Source of the DNA: an uncultured Porphyromonas sp. | GTDB taxonomy: Bacteria; Bacteroidota; Bacteroidia; Bacteroidales; Porphyromonadaceae | DNA: 6,637 bases | NCBI GenBank assembly: GCA_927910985.1 | Contig: CAKMOP010000239.1 | Location: 1-6,637 of the forward strand | Direction of reading: 5' to 3' | Shown: piece after piece, positions 1-6,637 of the stretch | Numbering within the stretch: the first letter of the stretch is position 1 | How the letters are laid out: every line of letters begins with the position of its first letter | The notes under the pieces: generated by a model | Databases searched by the model: none | Seen by the model: only the letters and a program-made list of their open reading frames with translations | What the model was told of the DNA's origin: nothing | Translations under genes and position numbers: made by a program

Positions 1-221
1 CGTGACCTGACGCTCAGCGACCCACGTTATATGGCACTCGATGCGGAGGAAGCGGAGCGCATTGCCCACGAGCTCATCCGTGTGACGGCTCGATACAATG
101 GCGAACTCACCCTCCTTGGCACAACGATCTGCTCTCTCAGAAGACGCATCCGTGGCACTCGGTGCTCTATCGCTCGATGCTTCGCCTCATTGAGGAGTTA
201 GGCACTGTGTCGCAAGAATAG
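1..221 (+). pseudogene. C-terminal end of a polysaccharide-deacetylase-like protein, apparent -1 frameshift
   Basis: The 5' end lies outside the window. Frame 1 reads 39 codons (1-117), including DPRYMALDAEEAERIAHELI and, at its end, YNGELTLL. It then runs into unlike sequence and stops at 199-201. The third frame from 117 continues sensibly with WHNDLLSQKTHPWHSVLYRS and IEELGTVSQE and stops at 219-221. Restoring one base in the TT run at 116-117 joins the two as ...GELTLLWHNDLLS.... The pattern G-x-L-T-L-L-W-H-N followed by W-x-x-x-Y resembles the C-terminal end of Bacteroidetes polysaccharide-deacetylase-family proteins; this comes from pattern memory over about 73 residues, with no catalytic motif in view. 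The break may be a sequencing error or true decay. The gene ends 35 nt before the preferred start of the DAHP synthase, so they may be co-transcribed. Confidence 0.55.
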
Positions 222-256
222 CCTGCGTGTCTCCTCCTTCATCTGTCCGTTTGCCT

Positions 257-1327
257 ATGCCTGCCTCTCCTTTTCGTCCGCTTGCACTGCGCTATCCCTC
301 TCCCTATCCTTATATTGTCTTCGCTGGGCCTTGTAGTGCCGAGACGGAGGAGCAGACCTTTGCCACGGCAGCCGCTCTTTGCGCTCGGGGCATCCGTCTC
401 TTTCGTGCCAGCCTGTGGAAGCCACGCACGCGTCCGGGGTCGTTCGAGGGAGTAGGGAGCGAGGGACTCCCTTGGCTGAAGCGTGTCGAGCGTGAGTTAG
501 GGATGCAGGCAGCGACCGAAGTGGCCTCTGCCAGCCACGTCGAGGACGCACTTGCCGCAGGACTTGACACCTTCTGGATAGGAGCGCGTACCACGACCAG
601 CCCCTTTGCGATGGCGGAATTGGCGGAAGCCCTCAGCGGAAAGAACGTCACCGTGCTGGTGAAGAACCCCCTGAACCCCGACATTGAGCTGTGGGAAGGT
701 GCACTCCTTCGCCTTTACCAAGCAGGTATCTCTCAGATAGGAGCTATCCATCGAGGCTTTAGCACCTATGCCAAAGGACTCTATCGTAATGCGCCCCTGT
801 GGCAGATCCCGATAGAGCTAAGGCGTCGCCATCCCGAGCTGACCATCCTCGTAGATCCCAGCCACATCGCAGGTCGCCGTGACCTTGTGCCTTTGGTTAG
901 CCGTATGGGGCTGGAGATGAACTTCTCCGGTCTGATGGTCGAGACGCATCCCACCCCTGATGAAGCGTGGAGCGATGCGGCGCAGCAGCTGACGCCTTCG
1001 ACTCTGATCGAGTCGCTTGCTCAGCTGGATATCCATCCCTCGAGCTCGGTAGACGAAGGGATGCTCCGTGGTATGCGCACACAAATTGACCAGATCGATA
1101 GTGAGCTCCTCGGCTTGATCGCCAAGAGAATGGCTGTGGCGAAGGAGATAGGGGATATCAAGGCGGAGGCACATCTGCCGATCGTGCAGCCCGACCGCTA
1201 TCGTGCTCTGCTCGATGATCGCCTGAGGCAGGGGCGTGCTTTGGGGCTGGATGAAGGCTTCCTGCGCGAACTCTTTAGCTCCATCCACGAAGCCTCGGTA
1301 CATACCCAGCACACAGACTCAAAGTGA
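257..1327 (+). CDS. Bifunctional DAHP synthase / chorismate mutase (AroQ type)
   Basis: Cytoplasmic fusion enzyme. The N-terminal domain condenses phosphoenolpyruvate and erythrose 4-phosphate into DAHP, the first shikimate-pathway step. The C-terminal domain converts chorismate to prephenate. Numbered from an upstream GTG at 227, the synthase domain shows GPCSAE (34-39, metal Cys36), KPRT (65-68), GART (119-122), VKNPLNPD (145-152), IHRGF (174-178), DPSH (210-213, metal His213), Glu239 followed by THP, and a final Asp250: the KDO/DAHP synthase barrel with all four expected metal ligands. Residues about 280-361 align with E. coli chorismate mutase: R284, R301, K312, R324 and Q361 match R11, R28, K39, R51 and Q88. 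Gln321 and Tyr325 replace D48 and E52. I prefer ATG 257 (356 aa) because GTG 227 (366 aa) adds an unremarkable Ser/Pro-rich leader; neither has a clear ribosome site. The next gene follows after 3 nt. Feedback control through the mutase domain is plausible but not shown by the sequence. Confidence 0.93.
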   Translation: MPASPFRPLALRYPSPYPYIVFAGPCSAETEEQTFATAAALCARGIRLFRASLWKPRTRPGSFEGVGSEGLPWLKRVERELGMQAATEVASASHVEDALAAGLDTFWIGARTTTSPFAMAELAEALSGKNVTVLVKNPLNPDIELWEGALLRLYQAGISQIGAIHRGFSTYAKGLYRNAPLWQIPIELRRRHPELTILVDPSHIAGRRDLVPLVSRMGLEMNFSGLMVETHPTPDEAWSDAAQQLTPSTLIESLAQLDIHPSSSVDEGMLRGMRTQIDQIDSELLGLIAKRMAVAKEIGDIKAEAHLPIVQPDRYRALLDDRLRQGRALGLDEGFLRELFSSIHEASVHTQHTDSK

Positions 1328-1330
1328 CCT

Positions 1331-1738
1331 ATGAAGCTCCATCGCTTTGTCTTGACCTTAGGTTCGAATAGCGAACCCGATAAACACCTCTCGCTTGCTC
1401 AAGCTGGCCTCCGTGCTCTTGCTGTGGAGCGCCTCACCTTTTCCCCTGCACGGGAGTCTGCTCCGATTAGCTTTGGGCTCTCCGATGCGCTCTTTACGGA
1501 TCAAGTCGCCGTAGGGGAGACGTCTATGGATTTAGATACGTTCACTGCCGAACTCAAGGCGTTGGAATGCTATACGGGACGCACACCCGATCAGCGCAAG
1601 GCGCACCCCGAAGCCATCCCCATAGATATCGACCTCATCACCTGGGATCAGGAGATTCTCAAGCCACGGGATGTCACACGTCCCTACCTCATCGAGGGTT
1701 TGCTTGAGCTGGGTGAGCCCCTCATCCCAGAGGAATAA
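1331..1738 (+). CDS. folK: HPPK-like protein (6-hydroxymethyl-7,8-dihydropterin pyrophosphokinase family, short)
   Basis: 135 aa, probably cytoplasmic. HPPK transfers pyrophosphate from ATP to hydroxymethyl-dihydropterin in folate synthesis. Family features seen: an N-terminal strand ending in GSN (11-13), a YTGR segment (81-84) matching the E. coli region around R82, and IDIDL (98-102), whose Asp99 and Asp101 match the magnesium-binding D95 and D97. The following strand and PYLIEGLLELGEPL match the family's C-terminal part. Oddities: it is shorter than E. coli HPPK (about 160 aa); the position of ATP-contacting R92 is Ile; the PHY motif carrying H115 reads RPY; and the mobile loop region is reduced. 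It may be a divergent but active FolK, or a paralogue with another role. It starts 3 nt after the DAHP synthase stop, so the two are almost certainly one transcript, and a strong terminator follows. The family call is fairly secure; the activity is not. Confidence 0.7.
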   Translation: MKLHRFVLTLGSNSEPDKHLSLAQAGLRALAVERLTFSPARESAPISFGLSDALFTDQVAVGETSMDLDTFTAELKALECYTGRTPDQRKAHPEAIPIDIDLITWDQEILKPRDVTRPYLIEGLLELGEPLIPEE

Positions 1739-1762
1739 GTACCCTCCTTCTTCATCCGTTAC

Positions 1763-1797
1763 GGCGCAGAGATGGCACTCCTCTCTGCGCCTTTCTT
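1763..1797 (+). terminator. Rho-independent terminator after the DAHP synthase/HPPK unit
   Basis: GGCGCAGAGA (1763-1772) pairs perfectly with TCTCTGCGCC (1782-1791) around a 9-nt loop, and TTTCTT follows. The stem begins 25 nt after the stop codon at 1736-1738. A GC-rich 10-bp stem with a T-rich tail in this position is a classic intrinsic terminator and marks the end of the upstream operon. Confidence 0.82.
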
Positions 1798-1883
1798 GTG
1801 AGGTAGTTGTTGTATCGCTGTATTGCTTTGCTGGGCCTTCGCTTGTGCACGTCTCGTACTGCACGGGTGGATGACGGATGGAG

Positions 1884-1979
1884 CTATATTGGTAGCTGGG
1901 TCGACCTATATTGCTTCTCGAGTGAAGCAATATAGCTTTGCGCTCTGACCTATATTGCTCTGCCCAGCGACCAATATAG
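1884..1979. repeat. Five-copy CTATATTG octamer array with exact 22-bp period, mixed orientation
   Basis: The octamer occurs at 1884-1891 (CTATATTG), 1906-1913 (CTATATTG), 1928-1935 (CAATATAG, its reverse complement), 1950-1957 (CTATATTG) and 1972-1979 (CAATATAG). Every start is exactly 22 bp from the last, leaving four 14-bp spacers. The first, third and fourth spacers end in GAC. The mixed orientation creates several perfect inverted repeats: 1906-1917 with 1924-1935 (12 bp, 6-nt loop), 1948-1957 with 1972-1981 (10 bp), and 1882-1891 with 1928-1937 (10 bp). There is also a long outer one, 1884-1900 with 1963-1979 (16 of 17). These pairings exclude each other, so a transcript could switch folds. 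On DNA, 22 bp is close to two helical turns, so the octamers would face nearly the same side. Function unknown: phased protein-binding sites, a structured RNA, or an intergenic repeat family are all possible. Confidence 0.85.
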
Positions 1980-2108
1980 GTTCATAGCCCCCTCCTCCAC
2001 GCAGCTCATTGTCAGCCTTGCGAGTACTCTCGGAGATGTGCGGGTTAAGTCCGAATAATCTACTAACTTAGAGGCGCCATAAGGCACAAGATCAATACCT
2101 CACAGATT

Positions 2109-2920
2109 ATGCTCAAGAGACTCCTACTTCTCGTGTCGCTTCTCGGAGCTTTGCCGGCACTGGCACAGCAGCCTGCCAAGCCTGACCCCACACAGCTTAC
2201 TCGCTGGTCGATGGTAAGACCATCGTCAAGACGAACCCCTTTAGTGATCTCTTTGGGAATCTGAATCTCAAGGTTGAGCGCATCTTAGCTCGGGGACTGA
2301 GTGCCCAGCTTTCTGCCTACTACACTTCGAAGGAGAGTGAGAGTGTGAGGCAGAATGGCGCTTTTCACTCCTACTCGTCCGTTTTCTATGTGATGCCCTT
2401 AGCTGCTGATCAATCCAAGTTCTTCACGCTCAGACCACAGTTGCGCTGGTACCTCAATGAGGGGAAGGGGCACGGATTCTATGTGGAGGGCTACTATCAG
2501 TTCCAGCATTCGTCCTTTAGCAATCAACAGATCACCGAATACTATCCCTCTAAAGAGGGTAAGTCTCAGTACTACTCGCTGACCTATGATGGGCGGTCGA
2601 CGCTCCACGGCTATGGCATCGGTATTGGTGCCCAGTGGCTCTTGGGGCGTAGGAAGAATATCGTCCTTGATTGGTATATCTTTGGTGTCGGTCGTGGCAC
2701 CGTACGAGGGAGTCTTGATGGTACTTCGACGCTGGAGGGGAAACCTTGGCCGGCGGGAGACCACACCGAGGAAGAAGCATTGCTTCGTCGGCGTCTTTAT
2801 GGTGTGGATGATGGGACGAAGTATTCCTTCGATGACGCAGAGCATCGGGTTAAGGTCACCAATATTAAGCACGCCTCTTATCTCTTAGATATGGGGCTCT
2901 CCATAGGTTTCCGCTTCTAA
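2109..2920 (+). pseudogene. Outer-membrane beta-barrel protein, frameshifted near the 5' end
   Basis: ATG 2109 opens a frame beginning MLKRLLLLVSLLGALPALAQ, a clear signal peptide with probable cleavage after Ala19 (ALA-QQ). That frame loses sense near 2190-2210 and stops at 2256-2258. The frame one base back (open from 2186) continues with YSLVDGKTIVKTNPFSDLFG and runs to the stop at 2918-2920. Adding one C to the CCCC run at 2186-2189 would give one reading frame of about 270 residues. The body alternates aromatic and polar residues (FYVEGYYQF, GYGIGIGAQWLLG, VLDWYIFGVGRG) and ends MGLSIGFRF; a terminal Phe after amphipathic strands is typical of barrels delivered to the BAM complex. Without repair, a GTG at 2345 would give only a 191-aa product lacking the signal peptide. 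I do not recognise a specific family or function. It appears to be a single-gene unit, flanked by the octamer array and a long hairpin. Confidence 0.7.
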
Positions 2921-2972
2921 TCAAGCAGAGGGATTCGACTTCCCATAGAGCGAAGCTCCCGTGTCATATCTT

Positions 2973-3020
2973 AGAGTAGAGTCCACCTCCGAAGTTCGCT
3001 TCGGAGGTGGACTCTACTCT
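2973..3020. terminator. Perfect 22-bp-stem hairpin with TTCG loop, probable terminator
   Basis: Positions 2973-2994 (starting AGAGTAGAGTCC, ending CTCCGAAG) are exactly complementary to 2999-3020 around the four-base loop TTCG. The hairpin starts 53 nt after the outer-membrane protein stop, and the next gene is 365 nt further on. Position suggests a transcription terminator, but only TTGTCTCT follows, so the U-tract is poor. The perfect stem would also work as an RNA 3'-end protector or processing site. The stem is about twice as long as the terminator at 1763. Confidence 0.65.
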
Positions 3021-3263
3021 TGTCTCTGAGACGAGATAGATGGTGCTTCCCTTCTGAGTAGGGTAGAGTGTCTGCATCGTCGCTTGCCCTTCTGTGAGTT
3101 AGGCTACCTGCTCCCTATATGGAGACCTTCACTCGCGATGCTGTGGTGTCCGTGCGCATTGATCTATATGATGGTGTCGCTGGTTATATGGATAGCAGGT
3201 CCTTCTGCAGGAGAAATTTGCCTTGCACCCTCGGAAGACAAGGGGCAAAGCGTGTAAAAAATG

Positions 3264-3271
3264 TATCTTTG
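3264..3271 (+). promoter_or_regulatory. Probable pyrG promoter, Bacteroidetes -7 box
   Basis: TATCTTTG matches the Bacteroidetes primary-sigma -7 consensus TAnnTTTG exactly and sits after an A-rich run (GTAAAAAATG). It implies a transcription start near 3277-3282 and a leader of about 105 nt before pyrG. No TTTG-type -33 element lies at the usual distance; the nearest (TTTG 3217-3220, TTG 3223-3225) are too far upstream. GCAAAG (3245-3250) and CTTTGC (3267-3272) form a 6-bp dyad spanning the core promoter, which may be an operator or chance. Confidence 0.6.
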
Positions 3272-3378
3272 CAGGGTAACTTGGGTGGAGTACTTATCGG
3301 CTGATTGCCTACCGCCTCTTCCATCAGCGAAGTCCAGGGGATGGATAGCTGCGAGTAAGACCGCCTGATATATAATAG

Positions 3379-5004
<1,626 letters not shown>

Positions 5005-5040
5005 GGAGCTTTGCCTCGCTGACGCACGACTTTATCACGC

Positions 5041-5076
5041 GCTTCCGCCAGCTGAATATGTAGCTGGAAAGGAAGC
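5041..5076 (+). promoter_or_regulatory. Two-part hairpin in the pyrG-yidC spacer
   Basis: GCTTCC (5041-5046) pairs with GGAAGC (5071-5076), and CCAGCT (5048-5053) pairs with AGCTGG (5062-5067) inside it, with one unpaired G on the left, AAA on the right and an 8-nt loop. The 3' arm contains AGGAAG, the only Shine-Dalgarno-like sequence near yidC, ending about 14 nt before the ATG at 5090. The structure could shield the ribosome site or mark a processing point between the two genes. It has no T-run after it, so it does not look like a terminator. Confidence 0.45.
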
Positions 5077-5089
5077 ATAGCATAGATTA

Positions 5090-6637
5090 ATGGATAAGAA
5101 TACACTCATCGGAGCCCTGCTCATCGGGGCCGTACTCGTGGGGTTCACTTGGTTCAGCAAGCCCGACCCCACCCAGCAAACACCGCCACCAGCCGACACG
5201 ACACAGGTGGTAGCTCAGCAGCCCCAGGCAGCGCAGACGGCTACAGCCGATAGTGCCGCCCTCGACAGTACGGGCGCTCCCGTCCTTCCTCCCTATCAGC
5301 AGGCCAAGGAAGAGCAGGTCATCGTGCTGAAGAATGACAAGGTCGCCCTCTCCATCTCTACGCGTGGTGGAGCCCCAGTACAGGCTGTCTTAGCGGGCTA
5401 CCGCGATCAGGCGAAGTCTCCTGTACATCTCTTCCGTAAGGGGGATACGCGCCTCAACCTCCCTCTGCGCACGCTTGACAATCGTCTGGTGAATACAGCG
5501 GATGCCAACTTTGACCTCATCGAAGCTACCGACTCCACGGCTACCCTGCGTATGCAGCTGGACTCCACGGCTTACCTCGACTATGTCTATAAGCTCCGTC
5601 CTTCGGACTACCGTGTGGACTTCACGCTTCGTGGACACGAACTGCGTCGCTTCCTGCCCATCAATGTCGCCCTGCAGGACATTGAGTGGCGCCAGCGACT
5701 CCCTCAGCAGGAGCAGTCGTGGAAGTTCGAAGGTCAGTACAGCGGTATCTACTACCACTATCCTCAGGGCGATGTAGACCGCTTGGAGACGACTAAGGAG
5801 GCAAACGAAGATGTACAAGAGACCCTGCGCTGGGTCGCCTTCAAGGATAAGTACTTCAGCTCGGTACTCGTCTCCTCGGCTACGGGTTTCAAGGATAATA
5901 AGCTCGCACTCCAAGCCGAAGAGGAGGGGAGTGGCTATGTACGCTCCTGCGACTTCAAGGGGACGTTCCCTATCTCGGTCAAGGAGACAGAGACGGTCAT
6001 ACCGTTTATGTTCTTCTTCGGGCCGAATGACTACGACCTCCTGCAGAGCTATGATGCTGGTGTAGACAAGGCGGATGCCCTGCATCTTGACCATCTGGTC
6101 TACCTCGGTATGAGTGTCTTCCGCTGGCTCAACCAGTATCTGATCATCCCTGTGGTGACCTTCCTCTCTGGCTTCTTGTCGAACTGGGGGATCATCATCC
6201 TCTTGATGACGCTCTTCATCAAGCTCCTGCTCTGGCCTTTCACCTACAAGAGCTATATGTCGCAGGCGAAGATGCGCGTCCTTCGCCCTCAGATCGAGGC
6301 CATCAACGAGAAGTACCCCGGCAAGGAACAAGATCAGATGATGAAGCGTCAGACTGAGACGATGAACCTCTATCGCTCAGCCGGTGCCAGCCCGATGAGT
6401 GGCTGTCTGCCGATGCTCCTGCAGATGCCCTTCCTCATCGCGCTCTATATGTACTTCCCAACCTCCATCCTACTGCGCGGGCAGGGCTTCCTCTGGGCGG
6501 ATGACCTCTCTACTTATGATGCCGTCCTCTCGTGGAATGCGAATATACCCCTTATCTCCTCCTTCTTAGGCAACCATCTGAGTCTCTTCTGCGTGCTGAT
6601 GACGGCGACGAACATCCTCTACACGCGCTATACTATG
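5090..6637 (+). CDS. yidC: Membrane protein insertase YidC (3' end outside the window)
   Basis: Inner-membrane insertase that places proteins in the membrane alone or with SecYEG. 516 codons are present with no stop; roughly the last 100 residues of a usual Bacteroidetes YidC are missing. Order: transmembrane helix 1 (about 5-20), a Pro/Gln/Thr-rich linker (25-70), the large periplasmic P1 domain (about 75-330), amphipathic segment and transmembrane helix 2 (about 340-385), the charged cytoplasmic hairpin with SQAKMRVLRPQIEAINEKY (391-409), helix 3 with GCLPMLLQMPFLIALYMYF (438-456), and the start of the next helix (about 495-511). Lys378 in TLFIKLLLWP aligns with the E. coli groove Arg366 region, so the positive charge is kept. 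The ATG at 5090 directly precedes helix 1 and lies 85 nt after pyrG; AGGAAG upstream is inside a hairpin. A 313-codon antisense frame inside this gene is a codon-bias shadow. Confidence 0.96.
   Translation, partial: MDKNTLIGALLIGAVLVGFTWFSKPDPTQQTPPPADTTQVVAQQPQAAQTATADSAALDSTGAPVLPPYQQAKEEQVIVLKNDKVALSISTRGGAPVQAVLAGYRDQAKSPVHLFRKGDTRLNLPLRTLDNRLVNTADANFDLIEATDSTATLRMQLDSTAYLDYVYKLRPSDYRVDFTLRGHELRRFLPINVALQDIEWRQRLPQQEQSWKFEGQYSGIYYHYPQGDVDRLETTKEANEDVQETLRWVAFKDKYFSSVLVSSATGFKDNKLALQAEEEGSGYVRSCDFKGTFPISVKETETVIPFMFFFGPNDYDLLQSYDAGVDKADALHLDHLVYLGMSVFRWLNQYLIIPVVTFLSGFLSNWGIIILLMTLFIKLLLWPFTYKSYMSQAKMRVLRPQIEAINEKYPGKEQDQMMKRQTETMNLYRSAGASPMSGCLPMLLQMPFLIALYMYFPTSILLRGQGFLWADDLSTYDAVLSWNANIPLISSFLGNHLSLFCVLMTATNILYTRYTM

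Larger units (their letters stand above)
1739..2108. other. Intergenic region between the HPPK-like gene and the outer-membrane protein gene
   Basis: 370 bases with no convincing gene. From left to right it holds the terminator (1763-1797), an unremarkable stretch (1800-1880), the phased octamer array (1884-1979) and a leader (1980-2108) before the ATG at 2109. The leader has no clear ribosome site; ACAGATT lies directly before the ATG. The only sequence near the Bacteroidetes -7 consensus TAnnTTTG is TAACTTAG at 2064-2071 (one mismatch), with no convincing -33 element, so a promoter there is only a weak possibility. A 67-codon open frame from 1671 crosses the end of the HPPK-like gene and the terminator and is not believed. 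Confidence 0.6.

Noticed and set aside
1807..1830. Possible promoter with TTG and TTGCTTTG
   Set aside because: The -7 box has a mismatch at a key base and the spacing to TTG is about 10 bp rather than near 19.
1671..1874. 67-codon frame spanning the end of the HPPK-like gene
   Set aside because: It starts inside a real gene and runs through the intrinsic terminator; composition is Ser-rich and unlike its neighbours.
1884..1979. CRISPR array interpretation of the 22-bp periodic repeat
   Set aside because: The repeat is only 8 bp, spacers only 14 bp, repeat orientation varies, and no cas gene is present.
2031..2052. Short resemblance to a 16S rRNA segment (GATGT..GGGTTAAGTCC)
   Set aside because: Only about 18-20 bases match the E. 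coli-type sequence, flanks do not, and Bacteroidetes 16S differs here; probably chance.
2399..2872. 157-codon minus-strand frame opposite the outer-membrane protein
   Set aside because: The + strand frame has barrel-like strands and a C-terminal Phe; the antisense product shows no recognisable domain.
3119..3304. 61-codon frame upstream of pyrG
   Set aside because: It overlaps the TATCTTTG promoter box, has no ribosome site or recognisable domain, and ends within the pyrG leader.
5530..5575. Repeated GACTCCACGGCT within yidC
   Set aside because: Two copies encode DSTA in the P1 domain in frame; too short and too few to be more than local codon reuse.
5390..6331. Long 313-codon open frame on the minus strand inside yidC
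   Set aside because: It lies wholly opposite a convincing YidC frame, is charge-rich low-information sequence, and arises from codon bias in G+C-rich DNA.

Overview
The window looks like Bacteroidetes chromosome, most likely a Porphyromonas-type member of the order Bacteroidales with a fairly high G+C content. The evidence is a DAHP synthase fused to a C-terminal chorismate mutase, a pyrG-yidC gene pair, a TAnnTTTG-type promoter box (TATCTTTG) upstream of pyrG, weak or absent Shine-Dalgarno sequences, and an outer-membrane barrel protein ending in Phe. The genus is an inference from gene content and composition. All recognisable genes lie on the + strand.

Layout. (1) Positions 1-221 hold the C-terminal end of a polysaccharide-deacetylase-like protein, with an apparent one-base deletion near 117. 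(2) Positions 257-1738 hold a two-gene unit: bifunctional DAHP synthase/chorismate mutase, then a short HPPK (FolK)-like protein 3 nt downstream, closed by a strong hairpin terminator at 1763-1797. The unit links entry into the shikimate pathway, the chorismate-to-prephenate branch and possibly folate synthesis. (3) The 370-base gap 1739-2108 contains the most unusual element of the window: five copies of the octamer CTATATTG or its reverse complement, starting at 1884, 1906, 1928, 1950 and 1972, exactly 22 bp apart and in mixed orientation. (4) Positions 2109-2920 encode a secreted outer-membrane beta-barrel protein broken by a one-base deletion, probably in the C run at 2186-2189. (5) The 464-base gap 2921-3384 carries a perfect 22-bp-stem hairpin and the probable pyrG promoter. 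(6) Positions 3385-5004 encode a complete CTP synthase. (7) After an 85-nt spacer with a two-part hairpin, yidC starts at 5090 and runs off the end of the window (516 codons present).

Most genes are core housekeeping: aromatic amino acid and folate precursors, pyrimidine nucleotides, and membrane protein insertion. No mobile element, CRISPR array, tRNA or rRNA was seen, and no complete novel multi-gene system. The candidates for something new are the 22-bp-phased octamer array, the two long hairpins and the divergent HPPK-like protein. The two frameshifts both fit base loss at a homopolymer, so sequencing error and real gene decay are both open.
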